From NCBI GenBank assembly GCA_021847105.1, contig JAJZUT010000008.1:120993-184992 (forward strand): a stretch of 64,000 nt of DNA, given 5' to 3'. Position 1 is the first letter of the stretch. Each line of letters begins with the position of its first letter. The notes under the pieces are model-generated. The model had not been told where the DNA came from, made no database searches, and was given only the letters and a program-made list of their open reading frames with translations. A program made the position numbers and the translations under genes. This DNA is from Pseudomonadota bacterium (lineage in GTDB: Bacteria > Pseudomonadota > Gammaproteobacteria > Steroidobacterales > Steroidobacteraceae). Shown here one piece after another: positions 39,950-49,911 of this stretch.

Positions 39950-40900
39950 TCAATCGAGGGTGGCAAACGCAGGCTCCGGCGGCACTTGCAGCGCCGCACC
40001 TGCCGCAGTGGCGCGAGATGCCTGGGCGCGCAATTGCGCGGTCGTCGCGCGGCTACCGTCGTGACTCCAACCAGGCGGAGCGAAGAAATACGCCAAGCGG
40101 TGCGCCCAGGTCAGATCTCGACGAAGAACATCCCGCGCTATTGCGTAATACTCATGCAGCGCGATCCGTACCGGATTGAACGAACCCAGGTTCTTGACGA
40201 TTCCATACCGTGGCAACTCGTCTCTTTGCTCGGCGACGAACGAGCCGAACAGCCGATCCCAGATCATGAATACCCCGGCATAGTTCGCATCAAGGTAGCG
40301 CGGGTTGCTCGCGTGGTGCACGCGATGATGCGAAGGGGTGTTTAACAACCACTCGAACCAACGAGGCATCCGGTCAACGGACTCAGTGTGAATCCAGAAC
40401 TGGTAGCTCAGATTCAGGGTGAACGCAAGCGCAACCAGCGCTGGGTTGAAGCCGATGAACGCAAGCGGTATGCCGAGCAGTGTCAAACCACTGAACTGCG
40501 AGGTCCAGCTCTGCCGCAGGTTCGTTGACAGATTGAAATGCTGGCTCGAGTGATGCACGACGTGCGACGCCCAGAACCACCGTGACCGATGGCTGATGCG
40601 GTGCCACCAGTAGTAGCGGCAGTCTTCGAGCACGAAGGCCAGCGCAAACGACCACCACGCGAAGGGAATCTGAAAGAGACGATGATGATAAGCGTACAGC
40701 ACTCCGCCGAAATACATCCAGCCGAGCGTACCCCATAAGAATATGCTACCCACACTGACCGCGATGTTTGCGATCGTATCCCGCAGCTCGTATTCCGCGC
40801 GAATGCGACCCCGGGCGGCAAGCGCCACCTCCAATGGAATGAGCAACAGCAGCAATAATTGTAGAAGCAGCGCCAGCTTGGTGTATATCGGATCAGGCAC
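39950..40900 (-). CDS. Sterol desaturase family membrane protein
   Basis: A 316-residue fatty-acid-hydroxylase-superfamily protein with four or so membrane helices. The diiron histidine boxes are visible: WHRISH, HVVHHSSQHFN and HHRVHHASN, with a further His in FWIHTES. The GTG start at 40900 has AGGAGG 6 nt upstream; the longer frame would add Arg-rich sequence. Members hydroxylate or desaturate lipids such as sterols, carotenoids or alkylglycerols; in bacteria the substrate is usually unknown. Its start overlaps the end of the small upstream gene by 8 nt, so the two are coupled. The C-terminal 35 residues are Ala-rich. Confidence 0.88.
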   Translation of the reverse strand: MPDPIYTKLALLLQLLLLLLIPLEVALAARGRIRAEYELRDTIANIAVSVGSIFLWGTLGWMYFGGVLYAYHHRLFQIPFAWWSFALAFVLEDCRYYWWHRISHRSRWFWASHVVHHSSQHFNLSTNLRQSWTSQFSGLTLLGIPLAFIGFNPALVALAFTLNLSYQFWIHTESVDRMPRWFEWLLNTPSHHRVHHASNPRYLDANYAGVFMIWDRLFGSFVAEQRDELPRYGIVKNLGSFNPVRIALHEYYAIARDVLRRDLTWAHRLAYFFAPPGWSHDGSRATTAQLRAQASRATAAGAALQVPPEPAFATLD

Positions 40901-41342
40901 AATGGCCTCCTGCACTATATCGTGCTGGCGTTGCCCGCAGCAGCGCGGCAAGCCGTTCGTCCCAGTGCCGCCGGATGGCGGGGTCCGGAAGCTGTAGGTA
41001 CGAGCGCGGCCAGCCGAAGTCCGCGAAGCGGATCGTGATCCGGTCGCCCTCAACCTGTACCGCAACCAGTTCGCCCGGCTCGATGACGCGCACGGTCCAG
41101 CGTCTACCCCGCCGCTCAATCAGTCCAACGGTTCCATCCAACAGCTCGAACAGAGCGCCCAGGCCATCCGCCGACAGGCTTACGTTTCCGTCCGCCGACG
41201 GTAAAAGACGGCGTATGTGGCAGAGTGCTTGATCGGAATCAGTCAGGCGCTCTGCATCCGCCGCGCGGCGGCGGAACAGCATGCCAAGTAATACGAATCC
41301 GAGCAGGATGTTGGCACTGATCGCGATTACGAGCGCGTTCAT
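40893..41342 (-). CDS. Hypothetical membrane-anchored protein partner of the desaturase
   Basis: A 149-residue protein with one N-terminal membrane helix (MNALVIAISANILLGFVLLGMLF) followed by a soluble domain of β-strand character (GTVGLIERRGRRWTVRVIE; LVAVQVEGDRITIRFADFGW). It overlaps the sterol-desaturase gene by 8 nt. The start at 41342 is chosen because the hydrophobic anchor begins right there and the upstream frame is Arg-rich. No named family recognised. It may be an accessory subunit of the desaturase (context only). Confidence 0.7.
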   Translation of the reverse strand: MNALVIAISANILLGFVLLGMLFRRRAADAERLTDSDQALCHIRRLLPSADGNVSLSADGLGALFELLDGTVGLIERRGRRWTVRVIEPGELVAVQVEGDRITIRFADFGWPRSYLQLPDPAIRRHWDERLAALLRATPARYSAGGHCA

Positions 41343-43107
41343 TTTGAATCGATAGCACAAATCGATGCGGACAGCAAGACCACTTTCGAGCCGGCCAGTC
41401 ACAGCGCACCGCCAGTCAATGCACCGCCCCGTCGCCGACCGCAAAACGCCGACTCCCGAGCCGACGGTGCAAGGTCCACACCGCCCCTCCCCCAGATCAA
41501 TCCGGCACATCATCAAAGGGCACAGCATGCGCGGCTCGCGACACCCTGCGCTCGCCGTGACTGACCGACTGAGCACCGCGTGCCGGGCGCCGCCTTCTGG
41601 AGCCCCTCACCACGCTGCACGAAATGCCGCCGAGAGTGGACTCTGAAAGTAAATTCCGGAATGATCTGAGATTCTCCTGCGGAAATTCAACTCGTACCGC
41701 AAGCACACCCGTCAACAGACATGATTTTCCTTATGGAAAGTGCAGAATATTTAGCGACGCCTTTTCGCTCCGCAATGAGACAACTCCCGACAGTACATCC
41801 GTCGTGACATTCCCCGCCCAGGTGTGCTTCCGCGATTCTACGGCGGCGGACATCGGCCCCCGGGTCCGCAAAATTTGGGTGTCGCCGCGCAACGTCACTC
41901 TCCCCGCACAATCGAGACAGGATTCGGGACCATGGTTGTGTCGATTCAACGTGGCGCCGGCATAACCGCTCTGACAATACACATCAGCACACTGCTATTT
42001 GATTCCTCCTCATCAGCAACGGCCCATTAAACCCGACGGCGCACGAAAGCCGCGCACAATCAACAGACATCAGCGCTCATCAACTTCCCAGATAGCTTCC
42101 CGGGCAACGCACCTCAATGAGCCCAATCCGGTCCCCGTCATCCACATACCGACGAACCGATAGACCGCGATTTACCCTAATGGCACCCGAGCGAATTACC
42201 GCTGACCCTCTCACGCTCCGAGGTGACAAAGTACAAAACGCCCCGTACTCAATCGCCTCGACGCTCACCACGGAAGCGCACTCGAGTTCGGTTCGCGAGC
42301 CCACCGACACACCGGCCAGCTTCGAGTCCGCCGAACCGCACACATTTCGGTGACCGCAGGATCGCTCCCAAAGCCATTCTCGCGCCGACGAGGATCGCGA
42401 ATTCCGGAGAGACCAGATGCAAGCAAGATTCAATGTACGTCGCGCGCTGCATGAGGCCTGCAGATCGGTGACCGGCGAGGCACCCATGGCGAGCGGCTTG
42501 AGGCTCGCGCATTGGACCCTGGAGAAGCTCGGGCTCCTTTTGGAACGTGAACCATCTGGCATCCTTGCCGCTGTCGAGTCACACTTTTGGGGCTGCGGTT
42601 GTTGCGCCCCCTTGAGTTTCCCGTCCGATGAATCCCATTCACGGCCTCGATGTAGACATCCGTACTCGACCGACTTGAGTCCGATTCTCGACGGACGGTA
42701 CCCCGAACATCGGCTCGTTGGCGCTTCCGCCTGCTCATCTGAGACGCAAGAGAATCACCCACCCGGCGCATCGACCACCGGAACACAATCGATCCGCCTT
42801 CGGGTACCGGGTCCGACAGGCTGTCCAACCGGGTTCGGGAGGGCTCCAGCCGCTGCCCGCCTCCGCCAGCGGATAGGTGCGGCACGCCCTGAAGTCGATT
42901 CGGCACCAATTGGTCTCACCAGAAGTCCGTGGCAGTCAACAGAGGGACACGACTCGCAGGACTGCCGTGAGTCCTGCCTGAGGCCCTCTCCAGCGGGGAT
43001 GCGCCGCAAACTGATCGGCGACGAGCGCTGCGGAACCGACTCTGGTTGAGTTCCACCAGGCAGGTGTGCCACGATGCGCGCATGCGGTTTCGGACGGCTG
43101 CGCTGCA
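41343..43107. other. Gene-poor stretch of about 1.8 kb
   Basis: The longest region without a supported gene. It has open frames on both strands (for example 42080-42562 minus and 42417-43049 plus), none with a start signal, domain or normal residue mix. GC drops in 41640-42060 compared with flanking genes. This could be decayed DNA from a lost gene or an insertion, but no transposase remnant or inverted ends were seen. Confidence 0.6.
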
Positions 43108-43779
43108 ATGAAAACCTTCCTGCTCGCCTTCAGCGCGTTGTTCTCGATCGTGAACCCACTTTCCGGCGCATTCATTTTTTTCGGCGCAACCAGTGGACTC
43201 GCTCAACGCGAACGCGCCGCGGTGTCCCGCTGGGTCGCAATCTACGCATTCGCGATCGTCTGCGCATCCTTATACATCGGCGCATACGTACTCGGATTCT
43301 TCGGCATCACGATCCCGGTGTTGCGCGTCGCCGGCGGCATCGTGATCGCAATGTCCGGATGGCGCATGCTCACCGAGCCGGACGCGACCGAGCACCGCCG
43401 AAGCGAGACGCCGTCGCCCCGCTCAATCGACATACCGCCAAGCCGACTGGCCTTCTATCCGCTCACCATGCCACTCACGACCGGGCCGGGGACGATCTCG
43501 GTCGCAATCTCACTCGGCTCAAGCCGTCCGATCGGCCTGCATCCCCCCCTTCTCGAGTTCTTCGTCGAGACGTTTGCTGCGACCGCCCTCCTCACCCTAT
43601 TGATCTACGTCGCCTATCGGTACTCCTCACGCATCGCCGAGGCCATCGGCGCAACCGGCACGACCATCGTCGTGCGGCTCTCTGCGTTTCTGCTGTTCTG
43701 CATCGGGATCCAGGTCCTTTGGAGCGGCGCGGCGGAACTGCTCCGCACACTACCACTCGGCTCAGCCGGGATCAGTTAA
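43108..43779 (+). CDS. MarC family integral membrane protein
   Basis: A 223-residue protein with about six membrane helices, normal MarC length. The start MKTFLLAFSALFSIVNPLSGAFIFF is the typical MarC opening, with NP in the first helix; MPLTTGPGTISVAI in helix four is the second signature half. The MarC/UPF0056 family has no agreed function; the early link to multiple antibiotic resistance was not upheld. It stands alone between the gene-poor region and the efflux operon. Confidence 0.9.
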   Translation: MKTFLLAFSALFSIVNPLSGAFIFFGATSGLAQRERAAVSRWVAIYAFAIVCASLYIGAYVLGFFGITIPVLRVAGGIVIAMSGWRMLTEPDATEHRRSETPSPRSIDIPPSRLAFYPLTMPLTTGPGTISVAISLGSSRPIGLHPPLLEFFVETFAATALLTLLIYVAYRYSSRIAEAIGATGTTIVVRLSAFLLFCIGIQVLWSGAAELLRTLPLGSAGIS

Positions 43780-44194
43780 AGATCCAGCCGGGCCTCCGCC
43801 GCGCTCGACACGCCGAGGACCGAACCCCCAGAGCGTGACCCTGCGCCCCGGATTCCGCCGGTCGATACCCCGATGGCCGGAGAAACCCAAACCGGTGACG
43901 ACTTCCCTCTGGACAACTGCGACGTCGCCTCGCAACGGGCGACCGGCCAAGCCAGGCGCTCGAAATACTCCTGTGCGCGGATGGGTCTAGGAACCTCCGC
44001 CACGGTCAGAGAATATTCTCGCGAGACCTCATACTAATCTGACGCGCAGCGACACAGCTTGGGTGGCACAAACGGGTGGGCGTGGAGACCTCATGATGAG
44101 GATCGGCGCTAGAGGATCGCGCACTGCCCACCCGAGTCGCCTTGCTAAGTTCGCCGCAACTGACTCCGATCCCAATCCTCGCATGAGGCTCACC
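43780..44194. other. Intergenic stretch, no gene seen
   Basis: About 415 nt between the ends of two convergent genes. No hairpin of terminator type and no coding frame recognised. Confidence 0.5.
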
Positions 44195-45436
44195 TCAATC
44201 ATTCTTCACGATTACCCGAGCACCGTCGGCGAGCCTCCTAGGCGGGGCACGCACGACGGTGCTTCCCGCGTCGATTCCCCTCACGGCCCTCAGATCGGCC
44301 CGCCGCCGTCCGAGCGTCACTGCCTTCATGCGTGCACGACGATCTTCTACGACAAATACCACCTGGCGTGCGCCACGTCGAACGACGGCGGACTCCGGCA
44401 CCCACACCATGCCGACCGCAAGTCTCGAGCGAGCCCGTTCCGCCGAACTCGAGTGCCGCAGAAACGACACACGCACCCCCATCTGCGGCAGGATTCTCGG
44501 ATCCTCGCTCCCGAGCGCCACGCGCACCCGCACCGTCGCCTTGCTCTTGTCAGCAGTCGGTACGATGGCAATGACGTGAGCCGGAATGCGCCAGCTCGGA
44601 TAGGCGTCGAGCACCGCAACGGCCGGCTGACCGGCATGGACCCGATCGATGTATGCCTCGTTGACATCGACGTCGACCTCAAGGGAGTTCATGGCGACGA
44701 GGGTTGCAATCCCCGTCTGGGTAAAGCCTCCACCCCCGAAAAATGGCGAGATCGTCTCCCCCATCTGCGCCTGCTTGTCCACCACCACCCCGGAAAACGG
44801 CGCGCGCACCACGGTATACCCTTCCTGAACCTCGGCAGCCTGCAAACCGGCGAGGGCGACAGCAACATTGTGCTCCTGGGTCAGCACCTGAGCGGCAAGG
44901 GAGTCGACCTGCGCGCGGGCATCATCGAACCCCTGCTCGGACACCAGGTGCTCACCGATGAGCGCCTGATCGCGCGCCAGATCGAGGCGCGCGAGCCTCA
45001 GTTGCACCAGATCCTCGACCGATCGCGCCCTGAGCGCCCCGAGCTGCGCACGGGCTTCAGCCAGCACGGCCCGTTGGGTACTGTCGTCCAAGCGCGCCAG
45101 GATCTGCCCGCGATGCACGTACTGGCCCTCCTGGAAGTCCACCTGGGTGAGCATCCCTTGAATCTGCGCCGAGACCGTCGCCTCGCGCTCGGCGGTCACA
45201 TAGCCGCTCGCCTGCAGCACCGCAGTCGATTGCCCGGTAGCGGCGAACGCGCTCGCCGTCCCGACGGCCATGGCGGTATCGCGCACGAATAGAAAATACC
45301 CAGCCGCGGCAAGCGCAGCGAGCAGCGCCCCGACCGCCAGTGCCAACCAGCGCGCCCGCGGAGTCTGCTTGAACTCCCGCTGCGATCGATCGATCCTGAG
45401 CTTATCCAACAGATCTGCGTTGTTCTTCGAATCCAC
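44195..45436 (-). CDS. Efflux periplasmic adaptor (HlyD/MacA type)
   Basis: A 413-residue membrane-fusion protein. A single N-terminal membrane helix (WLALAVGALLAALAAAGYFLF, about 29-49) anchors it. The split lipoyl domain (ASGYVTAEREATVSAQIQGML; YTVVRAPFSGVVVDKQAQMGE) flanks a coiled-coil hairpin of about residues 115-205, and β-barrel and membrane-proximal domains follow. The start is GTG at 45436. It is the last gene of a minus-strand set with the ATPase and two permeases, but separated from the ATPase by 233 nt. It bridges a MacB-like transporter to an outer-membrane channel that is not encoded here. Substrate unknown. Confidence 0.88.
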   Translation of the reverse strand: MDSKNNADLLDKLRIDRSQREFKQTPRARWLALAVGALLAALAAAGYFLFVRDTAMAVGTASAFAATGQSTAVLQASGYVTAEREATVSAQIQGMLTQVDFQEGQYVHRGQILARLDDSTQRAVLAEARAQLGALRARSVEDLVQLRLARLDLARDQALIGEHLVSEQGFDDARAQVDSLAAQVLTQEHNVAVALAGLQAAEVQEGYTVVRAPFSGVVVDKQAQMGETISPFFGGGGFTQTGIATLVAMNSLEVDVDVNEAYIDRVHAGQPAVAVLDAYPSWRIPAHVIAIVPTADKSKATVRVRVALGSEDPRILPQMGVRVSFLRHSSSAERARSRLAVGMVWVPESAVVRRGARQVVFVVEDRRARMKAVTLGRRRADLRAVRGIDAGSTVVRAPPRRLADGARVIVKND

Positions 45437-45669
45437 GTTCCCCGCCCCCTTCCACGGCCCTCCCAGCTCGCTGAGAATGGTCCGTCAACAAGGCGTTGCC
45501 GCTTGTGCCGACGATTCCATGGCAAACAACATTGAAAATCAGTTTCGAATCGTCAGCCACAATTGACTGTAACCATCGTGTACATTGTGGCGCCTCAATC
45601 TAGGGTATCCCAACGCGCCGTAGCATCCGGGGCCACCGCCATGCGGCGTTATCAGAGCGCGAGAGCGCT

Positions 45670-46362
45670 TCATTCGCTGGCTTCGGCCGCCTCCGCCAAG
45701 GCCCCTTTATCGAGGCGGAGAGTGTGGGTGGCATACACAGCGGCCTTGGGGTCGTGAGTCACCATAACAACCGTTTTTCCCTGCTCACGATTGAGATTCT
45801 GCAGCAGATTAAGAACCTCCGCTGCCGACCGGCGATCAAGATCGCCCGTAGGCTCATCGCACACGAGCAGCTTCGGATCGGAAACAATCGCACGCGCTAT
45901 CGCCACCCGTTGCTGCTGTCCGCCCGAGAGTTCGCCCGGTTTGTGCGCCGCACGCTCGGCGAGCCCTACCAGCTGCAGAGCGATCTCGGCATTGCGACGG
46001 CGCTGCGGTGCGGGCAGTCTGGTGAGCAGTAGTGGCAGCTCCACATTACGCCGCGCCGAAAGCATCGGTAGCAGGTTATAGAACTGAAACACAAACCCGA
46101 CATTCGAGGCTCGCCAGCGGGATAATTCACTCTGACCTAACCCCTCAATTCGTTGGCCCGCCACCGTGATCGTACCTTCGCTGGGGGAGTCGAGCCCGCC
46201 GATCAAATTGAGTAGGGTCGTCTTGCCCGAGCCCGATGGCCCCATAAGCGCGAGGAACTCCCCCTCTTCAATCTCGAGATTCATCTGATGCAGCACCTCC
46301 AGCTTCTGCCTGCCGCGAAAATAGATCTTACTGAGATCTCTGAGCTCTATCAGCGCACTCAT
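45670..46362 (-). CDS. ABC transporter ATP-binding protein (MacB/LolD type)
   Basis: A 230-residue ATPase: Walker A GPSGSGKT at 41-48, Q-loop FQFYNLLPM near 93-100, signature LSGGQQQR at 145-152 and Walker B LLVCDEP at 165-171. The sequence [20 protein letters not shown] is typical of the MacB/LolD/FtsE group that powers mechanotransmission instead of pore transport. It starts 64 nt after the end of the second permease gene. It should serve both FtsX-type permeases encoded upstream. Confidence 0.92.
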   Translation of the reverse strand: MSALIELRDLSKIYFRGRQKLEVLHQMNLEIEEGEFLALMGPSGSGKTTLLNLIGGLDSPSEGTITVAGQRIEGLGQSELSRWRASNVGFVFQFYNLLPMLSARRNVELPLLLTRLPAPQRRRNAEIALQLVGLAERAAHKPGELSGGQQQRVAIARAIVSDPKLLVCDEPTGDLDRRSAAEVLNLLQNLNREQGKTVVMVTHDPKAAVYATHTLRLDKGALAEAAEASE

Positions 46363-46426
46363 AAGGATGTCTCCGGTTTGACTGCCATGCTCACCCACGC
46401 GCACGAGCGAGCGGGGAATAATGGTT

Positions 46427-47611
46427 TCAGCCACGAAGTGCTTCGGTGACAGGGCGGCGGGAGGTGCTCAGAGCAGGTAGAAGCGCGCCGAGCAACCCGA
46501 TCGCACATGCCCACACCATCCCGAGACCGACCAGATGGGCTGTCACGTCTAGCTGAAATACGACCTGGGACATCCCGCCGTACATCGACGTGACCACGTG
46601 CCCGTTGAAGAGAAGCCAACTCAGCACCCCGCCTATACAACCACCCGCAAAGGCGAGAAATAATGCTTCGATCAGGAAGCCGACCAGCACACTACCCGGA
46701 CTGAATCCAATAGCCCGCAACGTCGCCATCTCGATCCTGCGCGCGTCAGCGGCAATGTAAAGACTGTGAATGGCGCCAAACACGGCGCCGCAGGCCATAA
46801 TGATACCCATCACATAAGCCGCCACGGTAAGCGCTGCCGACAGACCCGACGCCTGCGCTGCAAAATACTCCGGCTCGGATTGCGTCTCCAGGTGCAGCGT
46901 CGGATTGCTCGCGACCGCCTCCTCGAGAGACTGTAGCTCATCGGCCGATTTCAACCGCACGTAGGCTGAATTGTAGTCATTGCCCATATCCATCACTGAC
47001 TGCACGGTGCGTACATCCGCCAGTACCTCAGAATCGTGGACGTTGTCGGATTTGAACTGGCCTACGACGGTCCAGAATGAATTGCCGATCTTCACGCGGT
47101 CCCCATCGGCGAAGCCGCGGAATCGCCTCGCGACGCCAGCGCCGACGATCAGCTCCGTCAGTCCAGGGCGAAACGTCCGTCCGTGGCTGATATGAATGCT
47201 GGGATGAATCGCAAGACCGTATGTGCCAAGGCCCCGTAGCGTGACACTTCCCTCTTCCGAGGAGTTCTTGAACCTCGCCGGAAATGCCGTGACGACCTCA
47301 CCGTCTGCCAAGGGCCTCCCGGATGCAGCGGTAGCCACCTGCGGCATGCCGGCGATAGCGTCGTAATCCGCGCGTGATACGAGACTATCCACCTCATCGT
47401 CCGCGCCCGAGCTAAGCAGGATCGCCGTGTCATTTCTGCCGCTATCTCCGAGGGTACGCTCGACGCCCTGCGCAATCGCCAAGACCGACACCAGAACCGC
47501 CACTACACTGGCGATTCCGATCACCACGACGCCAGCTGTGCTCTTTCGCTGAGGCAGGGTCTGAAGTCCCATCGTCAACAGTGCACCGATCTGATTGAGA
47601 CGTGTAAACAT
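46427..47611 (-). CDS. FtsX-like ABC permease, subunit 2
   Basis: A 394-residue permease with the MacB layout. One helix follows the N-terminal amphipathic stretch (AGVVVIGIASVVAVLVSVLAIAQG), then a large periplasmic domain of about residues 50-265. Three C-terminal helices carry the FtsX domain (GAIHSLYIAADARRIEMATLRAIGFSPGSVLVGFLIEALFLAFAGGCIG). Start MFTRLNQIG chosen by family; the frame extends 16 residues further, overlapping the upstream gene. It differs from the first permease in sequence, so the transporter is probably a heterodimer. Confidence 0.9.
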   Translation of the reverse strand: MFTRLNQIGALLTMGLQTLPQRKSTAGVVVIGIASVVAVLVSVLAIAQGVERTLGDSGRNDTAILLSSGADDEVDSLVSRADYDAIAGMPQVATAASGRPLADGEVVTAFPARFKNSSEEGSVTLRGLGTYGLAIHPSIHISHGRTFRPGLTELIVGAGVARRFRGFADGDRVKIGNSFWTVVGQFKSDNVHDSEVLADVRTVQSVMDMGNDYNSAYVRLKSADELQSLEEAVASNPTLHLETQSEPEYFAAQASGLSAALTVAAYVMGIIMACGAVFGAIHSLYIAADARRIEMATLRAIGFSPGSVLVGFLIEALFLAFAGGCIGGVLSWLLFNGHVVTSMYGGMSQVVFQLDVTAHLVGLGMVWACAIGLLGALLPALSTSRRPVTEALRG

Positions 47612-47633
47612 ATTAGAATTCAGTCGGAAGCGG

Positions 47634-48797
47634 TCATCGGCCAACTGAGAAGGCGTCAACGATCTTCAGTCGCTGAGCACGCCACGCAGGAATAAGCCCG
47701 ACAATGACGGCAAGCATCAAAGCAAAGGAAATGGTCGGCAAGAGACCGAGCGGCGAGAGATCAATCGCGCGCAGTGAGCCCTTCAGGAGATGCAATAGAA
47801 CCCATGCCCCGCCGATTCCGATGGCAGCTCCAAATGCGCAGCTGGCAACGGATTCAACGATGACCAGAATCGCGAGGAGTCCGCCTGGGAAGCCGATGGT
47901 CTTGAGAACCGCGAATTCGGGAATCCGCTCATGAAACGTGTGCATCATGGCGTTGCCGATCATGAACGCGAGGGCGCCCAGTACCGCGGCCGTGACCACG
48001 TCTATGAGGAAACCGATGTCACCGAATTGCCTCAAAATCGTGAGTGCGAGCTCCCTCAGTGGCATGGTGCGCGTTTCATAGGGCGAATTGGCGAATCGCG
48101 CATCGATCGCTTGCGCGATCCGCCCGGCAGAAACGCCTGCGACGGGCTTCACCAGGAGGAGGTCAACCTTGCCTTGGCCCAGCACACGCGCGGCGTCGAG
48201 GTAGGCATATTGAAAGAAGAACCTTTCGCCCAACTGACCCATAGCAGATGGGTCCTTGACTTTGAAGATACCGACGATTTCGAACGGCCAGTCGAGTGAA
48301 CCATTGCGGCGGATTTCCCTGCCATTGGCGTGCAGATAAATCCGCTCGCCGATGCGCCAGTCATACTTGCGGGCAAGTTGAGGTCCTATGATGGCGCCGA
48401 TGCGGGTTGCGTCGAGGGCGCGCAACTGCCGCTCTGATACGCCAATCTGATCACTCCGCATCGCGAAGAATGCCGCCGGGTTGACCGCTTCAGCCGTCAA
48501 CGAGTTCTTGGCATCCCGGTAGTAACCACTAACGTGCCCGCTGACGCTGACCGATTCGATGCCGGGCATCGATTTAATCACTTGCCGATAGGCGTAGGGC
48601 AACGGCAAGCCGTACGAAGCCCTATTGAAAACCGCGAGTATGTCTGAACCGAAAACCGGGGATGGATGTGACAGCGCATATCCTATCGTCTGCATTACAC
48701 CGAGCAGCAGGAAGGCCGCCAGCATCGAGAGCAGCGTCAATACCGCTCGTCCGGGCTTGCGCCACCAGGACCGCCAAACGAGATACACGTATTTCAT
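47634..48797 (-). CDS. FtsX-like ABC permease, subunit 1
   Basis: A 387-residue permease: MKYVYLVWRSWWRKPGRAVLTLLSMLAAFLLLGVMQ at the N-terminus, a periplasmic domain of about residues 45-260, and the FtsX core near 265-380 (FHERIPEFAVLKTIGFPGGLLAILVIVES; PAWRAQRLKIVDAFS). I use the ATG at 48797, two codons after an in-frame TTG. First gene of the efflux set; the next permease follows with little spacing. With the ATPase and the HlyD-type adaptor it forms a MacAB-like tripartite system whose two membrane halves are separate proteins. Confidence 0.9.
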   Translation of the reverse strand: MKYVYLVWRSWWRKPGRAVLTLLSMLAAFLLLGVMQTIGYALSHPSPVFGSDILAVFNRASYGLPLPYAYRQVIKSMPGIESVSVSGHVSGYYRDAKNSLTAEAVNPAAFFAMRSDQIGVSERQLRALDATRIGAIIGPQLARKYDWRIGERIYLHANGREIRRNGSLDWPFEIVGIFKVKDPSAMGQLGERFFFQYAYLDAARVLGQGKVDLLLVKPVAGVSAGRIAQAIDARFANSPYETRTMPLRELALTILRQFGDIGFLIDVVTAAVLGALAFMIGNAMMHTFHERIPEFAVLKTIGFPGGLLAILVIVESVASCAFGAAIGIGGAWVLLHLLKGSLRAIDLSPLGLLPTISFALMLAVIVGLIPAWRAQRLKIVDAFSVGR

Positions 48798-48973
48798 AGG
48801 CAAGCTCGCAATCGGTATACCTCAAGCGAAACCCTAGACCTGCGTTCTGCTCACCGGGCCTTAGACAGACACTCCCGAAGTCGCTCCCGTGAGCCAACGA
48901 CGCTTCTGAGCTTCTGGCTAGCCATCTCGATCCCCGCAACTTGAATTGTGCATCGCCAGGGGCTTACCAATGC

Positions 48974-49321
48974 CTACCATGGAGCGATGAACGCCCTGAT
49001 GCGGTGGCGTCCGAAGATGGCCACCAAGGCAGCGATTCCGTAGGTCGATAACTGGGCGGCAACCGGCGACATCGCGCCGGTCCAGCGTACCCAGTCGACG
49101 TGTACGAGTGAAAACCAATTATCAATCAGGGACGAGAACATGAACGCAATGGACACGCCCATGAGCACGATAACCGAAAAGACTGCAGCGGATTGACATC
49201 GCATCAATCGCTGCTGCCGTGCAATTGCGTATGCGGCACGACCGACGAATGGTTCATCCCCGAGGACGGGTGCGTAGGCGGCGAACAGAGCCTCGAGTTC
49301 TTGATTTGCCTGCTCACTCAT
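48974..49321 (-). CDS. Small membrane protein of the ECF sigma operon
   Basis: A 115-residue protein with about 45 soluble N-terminal residues (MSEQANQELEALFAAYAPVLGDEPFVGRAAYAIARQQ) and two hydrophobic helices (SAAVFSVIVLMGVSIAFMFSSLI; STYGIAALVAIFG). Its start overlaps the ECF sigma gene end by 8 nt, the position usual for an anti-sigma factor. The zinc anti-sigma motif HxxxCxxC is absent. It could be an atypical anti-sigma or a co-regulated membrane protein; position is the main argument. Confidence 0.65.
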   Translation of the reverse strand: MSEQANQELEALFAAYAPVLGDEPFVGRAAYAIARQQRLMRCQSAAVFSVIVLMGVSIAFMFSSLIDNWFSLVHVDWVRWTGAMSPVAAQLSTYGIAALVAIFGRHRIRAFIAPW

Positions 49322-49901
49322 AATCGCTACCACATGAAGAATTGACTTCAATGTACGCTTTCAGAAGGCCCCTCATCTTCTCAGCTCCGCGAGATACAAG
49401 CGATTTCGCCGTGCCCAAGGGGATATCGAGAAGCTCGGCGATCTCACTGTGTGAGTGCCCTTCACTGTACGCGAGCAACACACATAGCCGGGTTCGCGAA
49501 TCCAGCACAGAGAGCGCCCACTCCGAATCGAGCTCCAACCCCTGCGGAGATTGCGTGCCAGGCTCTATGTCATCGGCTGCTTGGCTGATTGCGGGAGCCA
49601 CGCTGCGAAGCCGCCGTGTTTCGTCAACCCATACCGAGACCATGACCCGCTTCAGCCAACCATTGAAGGACTCCGGTGACTTCACCGCCCGAATTGAGCG
49701 CCAAGCGCGCAGAAACACCTGCTGAGCGAGATCATCGGCCAAATCTTGATTTCCACACAATTGCCGCATGAAACGCCTCACGCCGTACTGCCTTCTACGC
49801 ATCAACTCCGTAAACGCGGCGCCGCTGCCTGCGACAGCCATTGCCACTACCACAGATTCCGCGGCTTGTTCGAGTCGCGAAATGGGCGAGGATGGCGCCA
49901 C
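49314..49901 (-). CDS. ECF-type RNA polymerase sigma factor
   Basis: A 195-residue ECF sigma factor. Region 2 covers about residues 35-100 (FMRQLCGNQDLADDLAQQVFLRAWRSI for 2.1-2.2; SFNGWLKRVMVSVWVDETRR for 2.3-2.4). Region 4 covers 130-180 (LDSRTRLCVLLAYSEGHSHSEIAELLDIPLGTAKSLVSRGAEKMR). The operon order is DUF6249 protein, sigma factor, small membrane protein, with 10 nt before it and an 8-nt overlap after. Such three-gene sets are usually autoregulated through a membrane partner. The signal and regulon are not visible here. Confidence 0.88.
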   Translation of the reverse strand: MAPSSPISRLEQAAESVVVAMAVAGSGAAFTELMRRRQYGVRRFMRQLCGNQDLADDLAQQVFLRAWRSIRAVKSPESFNGWLKRVMVSVWVDETRRLRSVAPAISQAADDIEPGTQSPQGLELDSEWALSVLDSRTRLCVLLAYSEGHSHSEIAELLDIPLGTAKSLVSRGAEKMRGLLKAYIEVNSSCGSDYE

Positions 49902-49911
49902 GCACTCCGCT

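Noticed and set aside
42080..43049. Two overlapping frames of 160 and 210 residues in the gene-poor stretch
   Set aside because: Arg/Ser-rich, no start signals and no domain pattern; GC-rich DNA gives such frames by chance.
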